From Micromonospora luteifusca (lineage in GTDB: Bacteria; Actinomycetota; Actinomycetes; Mycobacteriales; Micromonosporaceae): DNA of 64,000 nt. A model generated the notes under the pieces. The model did not search any database and was not told where the DNA came from. It worked only from the letters and a program-made list of their open reading frames with translations. The stretch lies in the NCBI RefSeq assembly GCF_016907275.1, contig NZ_JAFBBP010000001.1, positions 6,252,001 through 6,316,000 on the forward strand, written 5' to 3'. The position numbers and the translations under genes are program-made. Each line of letters starts with the position of its first letter. The stretch's first letter is position 1. Shown in pieces: positions 25,520 through 33,894 of the stretch.

Positions 25520-27211
25520 ATGTCCCGCCTACCGTCCCGTGTTGGTTGGCTGTCCGCGCTGGTCGCGGTCGCCCTGAGCCTGATCGTGACACCGGTCGCG
25601 GCTCGGGCGGCCGACCCGCCCGCGATCGACAACCAGCCGTACGAGAACCGGTCGACCGTGGTCGGCGCCGGTGACTTCGTGCCCGTCTACGACCCGAGCG
25701 TCGGCGAGAACGAGCGCTGGTACTACAACGACCACACGATGGTGCGTGACCGCCGTACCGGCGAGTGGCACATCTTCGCGATCACCCACGCCGAACCCGC
25801 CAACCCGCTCGACGAGCGGTTCTTCGGTCACGCCACGGCGCCGTCGCCCCGCGGACCCTGGACGAAGCAGCCGTTCGCGTTGGAGGCCGACCCCGCCGCC
25901 GGCGAAAGCCACATCTGGGCGCCGTACGTCCTGTTCCACGGTGGCACCTACTACATGTACTACGCGGGCGGCACCGCGGACCACACGGCCTACCGGATGC
26001 AGTTGGCCACGTCGAAGGATCTCAAGACCTGGACCCGGCACAAGGCGAACCCCCTGTTCACCGACGGCTTCGACGGCCGGGACCCGATGGTCACCCGCGT
26101 CGGCGACCAGTGGGTCATGTACTACACCGCCAACAGCACACCGGCGGGGGGTAACCACATCGTCGCCTACCGCACCAGTAGGGACCTGGTGCACTGGGGC
26201 GCCCGGCAGACGGCCTTCGAACACCCGGCCACCGGCACCTTCGGCGGGCCGACCGAATCGCCGTTCGTGGTGCATCACGACGGATCGTGGTACCTCTTCG
26301 TCTGTTGCGAGAGCGGATACCAGGACACCCGCGTGTACCGCAGCGCCGACCCCTTCCATTTCAGCGTCGACCAGTTGGCGGGGCAGATCAACGCGCATGC
26401 CGCCGAGGTGGTCAAGGACGACTCCGGCACCGGCGACTGGTACGTCACAGGTGCCGGGTGGGGCCAGGGTGGACTTTCGCTGGCACCACTGCACTGGCGC
26501 ACGCCGCTGGTGACGAAGGGCCGCATCGTCACCACTCCCTACTACCGTGCCGTCGTGCAGACCGCACCCCAGGCCCGGCTGGTCTCCTACGACGCCGATC
26601 CCGCTGGACGTGGCGAGTACCGACCCGTCACGGACTCGTCGTCCCGCTCCACGACGCCCTACCTCGCGGTCGGAGCGTTCGGACCAACAGACGTGGCGGG
26701 CGCCGCGAGGGACGTGACCGTCTCCGCCGACGGCACCGACCTGAGCCTCAACGGCATCCCCCTCGGTGACGAGCCGGTGACCACCGACTGGCGGTTCCGG
26801 TTCGATACGGCCACCACGGACCTCAGCTTCGTCTGGCACGTGGCCGGCCCGACCACCGCTCCGGTCTGGGAAGCCGCCTGGAGTCTGGACTCGTCCCTGC
26901 CGCGGCTCGGTGACCCCGACCAGCAGGACAGGGACGGCGACGCCGCGGGCTTCAGCAGTTGGACACTTGCCACCGACGACACGACCACGTTGGTGGCCGC
27001 CTACCGCGCCGGCTCAGCCTGGAATGAGGACAACCGGTGGTTCAACCGCCCCAGCGGATCGGTCGCATGGCAACCGCTGTGGCAGCCCGGCGGACGGTCG
27101 TTGCCCCTCGGTGACCTCCCTGGCGGCACCTGGCGGCTCGGAGTGAGCGGGACCGCCGCGGACACGTCATTTGCCGAGGCACTGGCGGCAGGTCTCAACG
27201 GATCGAGGTAG
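25520..27211 (+). CDS. Secreted GH43-like five-bladed beta-propeller glycosidase
   Basis: 563 residues with a signal peptide ([20 protein letters not shown], cleavage near AARAADPP); ATG 25520 follows GGAGG. The propeller (~45-330) has blade motifs [38 protein letters not shown] and [18 protein letters not shown]; the Glu of TESPF is the likely general acid, as in GH43/GH32-type enzymes. The C-terminal ~200 residues form a beta-sandwich-like domain, as in clan GH-J/GH43 proteins. It probably works with GH172 outside the cell, trimming side chains or chain ends (arabinan or fructan). Family 43 versus 32 cannot be settled by eye. Confidence 0.78.
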   Translation: MSRLPSRVGWLSALVAVALSLIVTPVAARAADPPAIDNQPYENRSTVVGAGDFVPVYDPSVGENERWYYNDHTMVRDRRTGEWHIFAITHAEPANPLDERFFGHATAPSPRGPWTKQPFALEADPAAGESHIWAPYVLFHGGTYYMYYAGGTADHTAYRMQLATSKDLKTWTRHKANPLFTDGFDGRDPMVTRVGDQWVMYYTANSTPAGGNHIVAYRTSRDLVHWGARQTAFEHPATGTFGGPTESPFVVHHDGSWYLFVCCESGYQDTRVYRSADPFHFSVDQLAGQINAHAAEVVKDDSGTGDWYVTGAGWGQGGLSLAPLHWRTPLVTKGRIVTTPYYRAVVQTAPQARLVSYDADPAGRGEYRPVTDSSSRSTTPYLAVGAFGPTDVAGAARDVTVSADGTDLSLNGIPLGDEPVTTDWRFRFDTATTDLSFVWHVAGPTTAPVWEAAWSLDSSLPRLGDPDQQDRDGDAAGFSSWTLATDDTTTLVAAYRAGSAWNEDNRWFNRPSGSVAWQPLWQPGGRSLPLGDLPGGTWRLGVSGTAADTSFAEALAAGLNGSR

Positions 27212-27259
27212 CGACCCGCTTCTCCCGCCGGTGTCGACGGGGGACCAGCGGACCAGGCA

Positions 27260-27289
27260 GGGGCGCGAGGACGAACATCCTCGCGCCCC
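27260..27289 (+). terminator. Terminator after the GH43-like gene
   Basis: 12-bp perfect stem (27260-27271 with 27278-27289), loop CGAACA, followed by TTCCCTT. Marks the end of the sugar locus. Confidence 0.75.
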
Positions 27290-27482
27290 TTCCCTTCGGC
27301 TTGGCGGTGGACGTCGCGGAACAGGTCGCCGTCCGCGTATTCCGCTGATGCTTGCCCATCCCCTTTGCGCGGCGAGAAGGGAAGCGCCGGCCGCCGTTTT
27401 ACGACAAACCCACCCGGGCCGGCCACCTGTGCGGGCAGGATGAGATGGATTCGCCCAGCGATACGGTGAGCGGGGGTCGGCC

Positions 27483-27869
27483 ATGAACGACGGATTGGTG
27501 ACCAGGCGGAGTGCCCACGATGTCGGAGAGACAGTCTCTGCGCTGCGGGCTGAGGCGGAACGCGTGGGTGCCGCGGTGGCGGCGGTGGTCGACCATGCGG
27601 CGGCCGCTCGCAAGGCCGGGCTGAGTATGCCCGACACCCAGGTCATCATCTTTGGCAATCCACAGGCGGGCACGCCACTCATGCAGGCCCATCCCGAGAT
27701 TGCCATCGACCTGCCAATGCGACTCATGGTGCGGGACGACGGCCAGCCCGGCTCGCTGGTCACCTGGCAGGACCCCGCCTACCTCGCCCAGCGGTACGGA
27801 CTGGGCGAGGACCAGCTGGCACCCCTGAACGCCCCGGCCAAGATCGCCTCCGCCCTCGACGGCCGTTGA
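27483..27869 (+). CDS. DUF302 domain protein
   Basis: 128 residues. The segment VIIFGNPQAGTPLMQAHPEI followed by DLPMRLMVRDD is the DUF302 hallmark, and the single domain covers residues ~20-125. No signal peptide. DUF302 is a small alpha/beta fold of unknown biochemical role, often linked to redox or stress. ATG 27483 is the family-consistent start, with GGGGG nearby as a weak RBS. It appears to be monocistronic. Confidence 0.85.
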   Translation: MNDGLVTRRSAHDVGETVSALRAEAERVGAAVAAVVDHAAAARKAGLSMPDTQVIIFGNPQAGTPLMQAHPEIAIDLPMRLMVRDDGQPGSLVTWQDPAYLAQRYGLGEDQLAPLNAPAKIASALDGR

Positions 27870-27888
27870 GCACGACCCGAATCGGGCG

Positions 27889-27918
27889 TTGGCATAAGGA
27901 CGATCGCCACTCTATGGT
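27889..27918 (+). promoter_or_regulatory. Promoter upstream of the TraR/DksA-like gene
   Basis: TTGGCA (27889-27894), 18-bp spacer, TATGGT (27913-27918). The predicted start (~27925) coincides with an ATG, the geometry of a leaderless mRNA, but the ORF there looks non-coding in its latter half; the transcript may instead be a long leader or small RNA. Confidence 0.5.
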
Positions 27919-28131
27919 GGGGGCATGCCGCCGGTGACTTTCCGTTCGCCTGCCGTCACCGAGGTGGCGGCACCCGGCGCTGTCCGGGTGGCGACGGAGG
28001 CACGCCTGAGGTCCGGGATGCGGGTGCCGGTTGTCCGCGTGCCGCGGACCGCGCCCACGCACAGGCTGTCGAGCCCGGCGCGGACCGGCCGAGGCCCTCC
28101 GGCGGAATCGTTGCAATTCAGAACGACCGCT

Positions 28132-28170
28132 AGGGCGAAGCTATTCGAGCTTCGGCCCTTTTTCTTTTTC
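28132..28170 (+). terminator. Intrinsic terminator/attenuator before the TraR/DksA-like gene
   Basis: Stem 28132-28142 with 28148-28159 (one bulged base), loop ATTCG, followed by TTTTCTTTTTC. A real T-tract is rare in DNA this GC-rich. It ends 24 bases before ATG 28194. The segment 28087-28094 (GGCCGAGG) could pair with 28150-28157 as an alternative anti-terminator. Confidence 0.75.
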
Positions 28171-28193
28171 ACACCCCTTTTGAGAGGTAGGCC

Positions 28194-28523
28194 ATGAGCC
28201 TCGATCATCACGTTGTCGACCAGGGTTGGTTGGCTGATCTGCGAGCGTCCCTGGCGGACGATTTCGCCACACAGACGGCTCGGTTGCGGGAACTGACCGA
28301 GCTCAACGCGGACACCGGCGACCCCGGCGAGGCCCACAACCAGGCCGCGCTGCTGGTGGTCACCCGCCGCAACATCGAGCAGATCACCGGTGCGCTGAGC
28401 CGGATCAGCGACGGCACCTACGGTGCCTGCGAGAAGTGCCGCAAGAGCATCCCGGCGGAGCGGCTCGAGGTTCTCCCACATGCTCGCTTCTGCGTGCCCT
28501 GCCAGGAGAAGCACAACAGGTGA
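28194..28523 (+). CDS. TraR/DksA-type C4 zinc-finger protein
   Basis: 109 residues. An N-terminal helical coiled-coil (residues ~8-72) leads to a four-cysteine zinc finger, Cys79-x2-Cys82 and Cys100-x2-Cys103 (YGACEKCRKSIP ... RFCVPCQEKH). This is the TraR/DksA architecture that inserts into the RNA-polymerase secondary channel; many actinobacterial members are uncharacterised, and it lacks the clear DxxDxA tip of DksA. ATG 28194 follows GAGAGG. The leader carries an attenuator-like terminator, implying regulated expression, and a hairpin follows the stop. Confidence 0.85.
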   Translation: MSLDHHVVDQGWLADLRASLADDFATQTARLRELTELNADTGDPGEAHNQAALLVVTRRNIEQITGALSRISDGTYGACEKCRKSIPAERLEVLPHARFCVPCQEKHNR

Positions 28524-28529
28524 CGTCCC

Positions 28530-28564
28530 GGGTGGCTGCCGTGTCAGCGGCTCGGCAGCCACCC
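28530..28564 (+). terminator. Terminator after the TraR/DksA-like gene
   Basis: 12-bp perfect stem (28530-28541 with 28553-28564) around an 11-base loop, starting 7 bases after the stop codon. Confidence 0.75.
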
Positions 28565-28656
28565 GCCGTCTCGTCACGTCCAGGATGTCCAGCGCGCCCG
28601 GTGAGGGCCACGCCCTTCGGATGGGGCCGAGGTCGGTGGAGACGACCCCGCGGTTT

Positions 28657-29370
28657 TCACTCGGTGAAAGCTCCAGTCCCCTGCGTGGACCTCGCCCGGG
28701 CTGTCACGGTGACCCTCAGGGACGGACGCCGCAGGTACCACTCGGCCACGGCAAGGTTGATCAACCAGCCGGCGAGGACCAGCCCGGCCCGGACGTTGCC
28801 GTCGGGCTGTTCGCCGGTCGCGAGGAGGTACGGCGCGTGCGTGAACGCCTGAGTGCCGGCACCCAGGCCGATCGCGTAGCCGCGCACCATCCACCTGCGG
28901 TGCTGGTCAAAGTGCCGGCGCAGCGCGTTGGCGAAACCGAGCAGGATCGCGCCGGCCATGGCCGAGCCGAAGACGAGCCGCATGACGGCGAGCGCGTCGT
29001 TGTCGTGGGCCGGAAGGTCGTACGCGAAGGCCATCCACACGCCGGTGAGCGCGACCGTCAGTCCGCAGGGGACAAGCACCCGACCGGCGAGGCGGTGCCA
29101 GCGGTGGCGGCGCAGGCCGGGCACGAACTGGAAGGCGCCGAGAACCGTGTAGACCACCGCGCCGACGATGTGCAGTACCACCGGCAGCGGGTCGGCGACG
29201 AAGCGAGCGTTCGCTGAGGTGACCTCCGGTCCGGTGCCCAGCTCGGTAAGGCGTGCCGCACCAGCGACCATCGGTATCAGGCCCAGCAGGATCAACGCGG
29301 CCGGTAGCCGCCACTCGCGCATCGTCATGCCATCGATGGTGGACGCCGCGCCGCCCCTGCTCATCGGCAC
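28657..29370 (-). CDS. DUF2306 family membrane protein
   Basis: Up to 237 residues with seven or so hydrophobic segments. VVLHIVGAVVYTVLGAFQF, LRRHRWHRLAGRVL and HFDQHRRWMVRGYAIGLGAG are typical of DUF2306, a predicted polytopic membrane family whose conserved histidines (HIVG, HRLAGR, HRRWM) suggest metal or haem binding. The start is uncertain: 29370 gives the longest frame, and ATG at 29328 (MTMREWRLPAA) is an equally good family start; neither has a strong RBS. Role unknown. Confidence 0.8.
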   Translation of the reverse strand: MPMSRGGAASTIDGMTMREWRLPAALILLGLIPMVAGAARLTELGTGPEVTSANARFVADPLPVVLHIVGAVVYTVLGAFQFVPGLRRHRWHRLAGRVLVPCGLTVALTGVWMAFAYDLPAHDNDALAVMRLVFGSAMAGAILLGFANALRRHFDQHRRWMVRGYAIGLGAGTQAFTHAPYLLATGEQPDGNVRAGLVLAGWLINLAVAEWYLRRPSLRVTVTARARSTQGTGAFTE

Positions 29371-29451
29371 ATGGGCCGCAATCGGGCCGGCCCATGGTCC
29401 TACCCCGTCGTCGTACTTACGTCGATGGTCGGCCGGTCGACATCGGCTCCG

Positions 29452-30114
29452 TCACCAGCGCGCCCGTCCGCGGTTGGTCTCGTACGCCCACATCGCCACC
29501 TCGACCCGGTTACGCACCCCGAGCTTCATCATCAGGCTGGTGACGTGCGACTTGACCGTGCTCAACGTGATGTAGAGCTCGTCGGCGATCTCCTTGTTGG
29601 TGCGGCCCCGCGCGACGGCGACCAGGACCTGCTCCTCCCGGTCGGTGAGCGCCTCGACGGGCTGCTTCCGCGGCGCGGCGGGACCCGCGTCAGCGAACGC
29701 CTTCAGCAGCCGCGTGGTGACGCTCGGCGCGATCAGAGCATCCCCGTTGGCGGCCGCGTGCACGGCCTGGCTGAGCAGGGCCGGACCAGCCTCCTTGAGC
29801 AGGAAGCCACGGGCGCCGGCACGCAGCGCCGCGTACACGTACTCGTCGAGGTCGAAGGTCGTGATGACGACAACCGCGAGCGGCTCCGCGACCGATGGCC
29901 CAGCGAGCGCCCGGGTGGCCTCGATGCCGTCCATGCCCGGCATCCGAATGTCGAAGAGACACACGTCGGGGCGGAGCCGCCGGGCGAGCTCGACCGCCTG
30001 ACGGCCGTCGCCAGCCCCACCGACGACCTCGATGCCGGGCTGCGTGTTCAAGATGATGGTGAGGCCGGTGCGGACGATCTCCTGGTCGTCGGCCACGAGC
30101 ACGCGTACCGTCAC
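29452..30114 (-). CDS. NarL/FixJ-type response regulator
   Basis: 220 residues from GTG 30114, which overlaps the kinase stop. Receiver domain residues ~3-120 with acidic Asp9/Asp10, phospho-acceptor Asp55 in CLFDIRMPG, and Lys in FLLKEAG. The C-terminal LuxR helix-turn-helix (LTDREEQVLVAVARGRTNKE) binds DNA. It pairs with the histidine kinase immediately upstream in a classic actinobacterial two-gene system. The regulon is unknown. Confidence 0.93.
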   Translation of the reverse strand: MTVRVLVADDQEIVRTGLTIILNTQPGIEVVGGAGDGRQAVELARRLRPDVCLFDIRMPGMDGIEATRALAGPSVAEPLAVVVITTFDLDEYVYAALRAGARGFLLKEAGPALLSQAVHAAANGDALIAPSVTTRLLKAFADAGPAAPRKQPVEALTDREEQVLVAVARGRTNKEIADELYITLSTVKSHVTSLMMKLGVRNRVEVAMWAYETNRGRARW

Positions 30115-31250
30115 GCGCCGACCCCCTCGCGTGGGAGCACCGCCGTGACGGTCCACCCACGGTCGGGATTCGGGCCGGCCTCGCAGGTGCCGCCGAGCAG
30201 GTCGGCGCGCTCCATCATGCCCACCAGGCCGAAACCGGGGGAGCCGGTTTGGCGGCTGGCGCCGGCCTCGCCATCGTCGCTGACCCGCAGGCGCACGGAG
30301 GTGTCGTCGGCCGCGACGCTGACCTCGATGCGGGTGGCGTGGCGGGCGTGGCGACGGGCATTGGTGACCGACTCCTGGGCCAGCCGGTAGAGCGCGGAGC
30401 CCACCGTGGGCGGGATGTCGCCGAGGTCACCGCGGAGATCCACGTCGACGGCCGGCCCAGTGCGGAAGCGGCCGGCGAGCCGCTCGATGTCGGCGACCTG
30501 CGGGCTGGGCCCCAGGTCGGCGGGCTGGTCGCGGCGCAGGACGCGGACCATCGCGCGCATCTCGGCGAGGGCACGGGACGCCTCGGCCTCGATGGCGTGC
30601 AGCGCCTCGACGGCGGAGCCCGGCTGGCTCGCCGACGCCGCGATGCCGGCCTGCGCGCGGATCGCCATCGCCGACACGTGGTGGGCCACCGTGTCGTGCA
30701 GGTCACGGGCGAGACGCTCGCGCTCCAGCAGCTTCACCTGATCGAGTTCGCGCAGGCGGGCGGCGGCGCGGAAGCGGATCGCGGCACCCAGTGTGGCGGC
30801 GGCGAACATCACCGCGAAGCCGGCGACCAGTTCGCCACCGTCGATCGAGCCGACCAGGCCGGCGGCGGTCACCTTGGCCACCACGAAGAACGAACCGATC
30901 ACGGCATCCCGGCCGGAGCCCCAGCGGAACAGCGCGTAGACCAGGAGCACCAGGAAGCTCGCCGTGAACATCTGGCAGGGGTCGCCGGGCAGCACGAACG
31001 GGGCGACCGTTGTGCAGCCGAACGCGATGGCCACCGTCGCGAGTGGGTGGGTACGCCGCCACAGGAACGTGGGCAGCAGCGCGAGCGCGACGACGACGCA
31101 GCCCACCCGCCACGGCAGATCGGGCCGCATGATCCCTTCCACCACGACCGCTGGCGCGACGACCGCGACCACCGCCCAGTCGCGCCACACGCGGGATGGT
31201 GCAGGCGAGACGCGCGGCTCGGCCAACACAGCGTGCAGGCGAGGGTGCAT
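30111..31250 (-). CDS. Sensor histidine kinase (HisKA_3 family)
   Basis: 379 residues. Four to six transmembrane helices occupy residues ~22-160 with little extracytoplasmic domain, so it may sense the membrane or an intramembrane signal. The dimerisation/phosphoacceptor helix has His185 in ERLARDLHDTVAHH, and the HATPase domain follows (residues ~280-375) with RLRVSDDGEAG and GFGLVGMMERADLLGG as the N- and G-boxes. The stop overlaps the start of the response-regulator gene. Confidence 0.92.
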   Translation of the reverse strand: MHPRLHAVLAEPRVSPAPSRVWRDWAVVAVVAPAVVVEGIMRPDLPWRVGCVVVALALLPTFLWRRTHPLATVAIAFGCTTVAPFVLPGDPCQMFTASFLVLLVYALFRWGSGRDAVIGSFFVVAKVTAAGLVGSIDGGELVAGFAVMFAAATLGAAIRFRAAARLRELDQVKLLERERLARDLHDTVAHHVSAMAIRAQAGIAASASQPGSAVEALHAIEAEASRALAEMRAMVRVLRRDQPADLGPSPQVADIERLAGRFRTGPAVDVDLRGDLGDIPPTVGSALYRLAQESVTNARRHARHATRIEVSVAADDTSVRLRVSDDGEAGASRQTGSPGFGLVGMMERADLLGGTCEAGPNPDRGWTVTAVLPREGVGA

Positions 31251-31334
31251 AGGACCATCGTACGAACGGCGGTGCTGCCGCAGATCGTCCCAAAGTACGA
31301 CCGCCGGCTACCCGGCAGCCGACTTGAGGTTTCC

Positions 31335-32108
31335 CTAGCGCAACTCCACCAGACTGCGATGAAGCTGCAGCGCCGACTGTTGCAGGGACTCGGCCGTCGA
31401 TTCGAGTGAACGCCACGCGGCGTGCGGCGCCAGCGCCCGAATGGAGAGTATCTTCGCGTCGACCTCGCCCGGACCGGACGCCCAGTGCTGAATGTAGGGA
31501 GCCACCCCGTCCAGACTGACCAGGAGCGCGATCGCGATCACGCCGGTCAGGGCGACATCCGTCCGCGCGGCCGAGCACGCATCGGGGACGGTCGACGCGG
31601 CGGCGTTGGCCACGGCGGTGCCCGCCGACTCGGCGCACACTCTGCTCGCCGCCTTCCGCGCCGCCGTCGCGGCCGCTTCGTCGAAGATGTTGCCCCGGTA
31701 CTCGGCGATCGTCTTCTCAGCCTGGGCGGGAGTGCTTGCCAGCACTCCGACGAAGTTGCCCGCGGCCTCAGCCGTGGCGAGGTCGGTGATCGCCGGCAAC
31801 CCTTCGAGTCTGGCCGCCAGTTCCTCGCCGACGCCGGGGACGAACCTCGTCCATCGCGGAGTCCAGGTGCGGACCAGCCAATCGAGCGCCAGATACGCGC
31901 GCCGACTCTCGTAGTCCGCCGAGGAATCGACCGGGCCGCCGAGGGCCGCCGAGATGCCCGCACGGCGACCGTCCGGCAGCACGCTCTCCAGTCCGGCCGA
32001 CAAAACGTTGAGGAGCGCCGATGCCGACTCGGGGTGCCGGGGTGCCGGCGGTGCAGCGACCTGGTGGGTTGTCGCCGGTTGAGCGCTTCGCTTCTTGAAG
32101 AACGACAC
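31335..32108 (-). CDS. Hypothetical protein, actinobacterial
   Basis: 257 residues from GTG 32108, which has GGAGGT 5 bases upstream; the longer frame to 32249 is not supported. A basic N-terminus (VSFFKKRSAQPA) and an Ala/Pro linker lead to a mainly helical, Ala-rich body. One weakly hydrophobic segment, DVALTGVIAIALLVSLDGVA, lies near residue 200 and may be buried or membrane-associated. No motif is recognised. It stands alone next to the two-component system. Confidence 0.6.
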   Translation of the reverse strand: MSFFKKRSAQPATTHQVAAPPAPRHPESASALLNVLSAGLESVLPDGRRAGISAALGGPVDSSADYESRRAYLALDWLVRTWTPRWTRFVPGVGEELAARLEGLPAITDLATAEAAGNFVGVLASTPAQAEKTIAEYRGNIFDEAAATAARKAASRVCAESAGTAVANAAASTVPDACSAARTDVALTGVIAIALLVSLDGVAPYIQHWASGPGEVDAKILSIRALAPHAAWRSLESTAESLQQSALQLHRSLVELR

Positions 32109-32350
32109 GTCTACCTCCCATATCCAGCGCGGGCGATCGTACGCAGGCGATCCTCGGCGGGACTGTCGGGCAGCTGACGTGCGGCTCGCTCTTGGCCGGG
32201 ACGTCAACCAGTCGCCCGCACCGGCCATGGAGAGCGCACGTGGCGGCACGTCGAGAGCAGCCGTTGGGGGATAGCCAGCGCCCGACCGATGGCGTATAGA
32301 CGGGCGTCGCCACCGGTCGGACCCGCCGTGCCGAACCGGCCCGCGCGCCG

Positions 32351-32638
32351 CTACCGACCTGTCGCGCGTCGTGCGTCGGCAGCGACCCGGACGTCACGGA
32401 AGTCGATGACTGCCTCGCGAGCCACCACGATCAGGGCGGCGAGGTCACCTTCCGCCAGCAGCAGGACATCGTCCAGCACGGCCGGCGGAACCTCCAACTC
32501 TCGTGGGCCGTAGCAGTCGTGCCAGGCCATATCCATCAGGTGCAGTAGGTCGAGCGCGGCTTCGACCTGCCGCCCGGCGAACAGCCCCTCGATGCGCGGC
32601 TTGCGTTCTGCACGGCGTTGCTCGCTGCCAAGTGCCAC
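32351..32638 (-). CDS. Small hypothetical protein
   Basis: About 95 residues if started at GTG 32638; the frame is open to 32689. Predicted helical and acidic in its second half, with a distinctive LLHLMDMAWHDCYGPRELEV. No family recognised, and no signal or membrane segment. The motif-like Trp-His-Asp-Cys cluster suggests a folded domain rather than a chance frame. It diverges from the glutaredoxin-like gene at 32815. Confidence 0.5.
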   Translation of the reverse strand: MALGSEQRRAERKPRIEGLFAGRQVEAALDLLHLMDMAWHDCYGPRELEVPPAVLDDVLLLAEGDLAALIVVAREAVIDFRDVRVAADARRATGR

Positions 32639-32777
32639 GGATACCCCGTTCGGACCACGTCTGCTGCCCGCTCCAGGCAACCGAATCATTGCCGTCGAGG
32701 TGGCGCGGTCGAGGAAACAAGGCCCGACATGGGTACGCCGCCGTTTGCGAGATTACACACGACAGTGTGCGGGCGTG

Positions 32778-32807
32778 TTCGAGCAAGCCCGTACCTGGCG
32801 GTAGAGT
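32778..32807 (+). promoter_or_regulatory. Leaderless promoter for the glutaredoxin-like gene
   Basis: TTCGAG (32778-32783), 18-bp spacer, TAGAGT (32802-32807). The predicted start coincides with GTG 32815, which has no ribosome-binding site. Confidence 0.4.
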
Positions 32808-32814
32808 CGCCGGC

Positions 32815-33249
32815 GTGCTGCGGCGATGGACTTTTGCGATCCTGATGGCGGTGTGCGGCGTGCTGGTGGCGGTTTCGCAACTGGCCGACGGTCTACCTGT
32901 CGTCGGCGGCGTCGAGTTGCTGATCTTCTTGGCGCTGGCACTGCTGCTGTCGCCGTGGGCCTTCCCCCGCTCGGTGGAGGCTGCCGAAGCGCAGCGGGCC
33001 AGCGCGGCGGACGGCCGGCCGATCGTGTACTGGCGTCCTGGTTGTCGCTACTGCCTCCAGCTCCGGTTCTCCCTGGGTCGGCTCGCCCGGCGGGCGCACT
33101 GGGTAGACATCTGGCACGATCCGGCGGGTGCTGCCGCCGTCCGGGCGGTAGCCGACGGCAACGAGACGGTGCCCACCATCGTGCTCGCCGGTCAGGCCGT
33201 CGTGAACCCCGATCGGGCCTGGTTCCGCGAGCAGCTCCGCTCGTCCTGA
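32815..33249 (+). CDS. Membrane-anchored glutaredoxin-like protein
   Basis: 144 residues from GTG 32815. Two N-terminal transmembrane segments (residues ~4-24 and ~32-52) anchor a glutaredoxin/thioredoxin fold. The redox motif is CRYC in YWRPGCRYCLQLRFSL, and the cis-proline loop is ETVPTIVLAGQAVVNP. This matches the actinobacterial mycoredoxin-like group with a membrane anchor. It probably reduces mixed disulfides with mycothiol or low-potential thiols at the membrane. No obvious operon partner. Confidence 0.85.
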   Translation: MLRRWTFAILMAVCGVLVAVSQLADGLPVVGGVELLIFLALALLLSPWAFPRSVEAAEAQRASAADGRPIVYWRPGCRYCLQLRFSLGRLARRAHWVDIWHDPAGAAAVRAVADGNETVPTIVLAGQAVVNPDRAWFREQLRSS

Positions 33250-33380
33250 GCACCGCCGCTGAACGCATCAGGTGGAAAGCGCGCCGGTCAGCCGCTCCCT
33301 CGTGCACGCGGATGTCATCCGCGCCCTGCCACATCGGTACCAGTACGTCGAGGTCCCGGTTCCACATGTCGACAATCTTC

Positions 33381-33869
33381 TCAGCGGACGGGCCCCGGAG
33401 CACCTTCACCACGAGCAGCGGTGCGGTCAGCTATGGGTGCGGGGGATGACGTCGCGTGGTGGTTGCGGCGGTGGCGGGCGCGTAGGAGGTGGTGCAGCAC
33501 CATCAGGGGGACCACGCCGACCGGGTACCAGGCCAAGTCGACGGGGTCGAACTGCACACCCAGCGCCAGTCTCGCGGCCAGGCTCCGCGCCGACAACTCG
33601 GCCGGCACCCCGGTCAGCTGCGCGAGCTCCACTGTCCAGCAGAAGGCGGTGGCGACGGCCCCGGCCGACAGCGGCGCCATGCGCGGCCACAGGAACAGCA
33701 CCGCGGTCCAGACCATCGACGCGTACAGCGCGGTGCCGGAGTACTGCCGCAGCGCACCGTCGTCGACGGCGCGGATCAGCAGCGCGAGGCCGAGGACCAG
33801 CAGCGCGGCCACCGGCATGAGCAGCCGCACCGTACGGGCCGTGAGCGGCACTCTCGCGATGGTGGTCAC
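33381..33869 (-). CDS. DUF2809 family membrane protein
   Basis: 162 residues from GTG 33869, with four to five transmembrane helices. Conserved points: RQYSGTALYASMVWTAVLF, AFCWTVELAQLTGVPAELSA and FDPVDLAWYPVGV, the typical DUF2809 layout (VanZ-related fold with a Glu in a transmembrane helix). Lies 25 bases downstream of the amidohydrolase gene on the same strand, so probably co-transcribed. Function unknown. Confidence 0.75.
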   Translation of the reverse strand: MTTIARVPLTARTVRLLMPVAALLVLGLALLIRAVDDGALRQYSGTALYASMVWTAVLFLWPRMAPLSAGAVATAFCWTVELAQLTGVPAELSARSLAARLALGVQFDPVDLAWYPVGVVPLMVLHHLLRARHRRNHHATSSPAPIADRTAARGEGAPGPVR

Positions 33870-33894
33870 CGCAACAAGGTACGCGGGGAGGGGC

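Larger units (their letters stand above)
27870..28193. other. 324-bp leader region upstream of the TraR/DksA-like gene
   Basis: Holds a promoter (27889-27918) and an intrinsic terminator with a T-tract (28132-28170). A frame from ATG 27925 reads through the terminator as a run of Phe and is not credible as a protein over its second half. Confidence 0.5.

Noticed and set aside
27925..28197. 90-residue ORF at a leaderless promoter
   Set aside because: Its second half reads through the intrinsic terminator as a Phe run and overlaps the next start codon; more likely leader RNA than protein.
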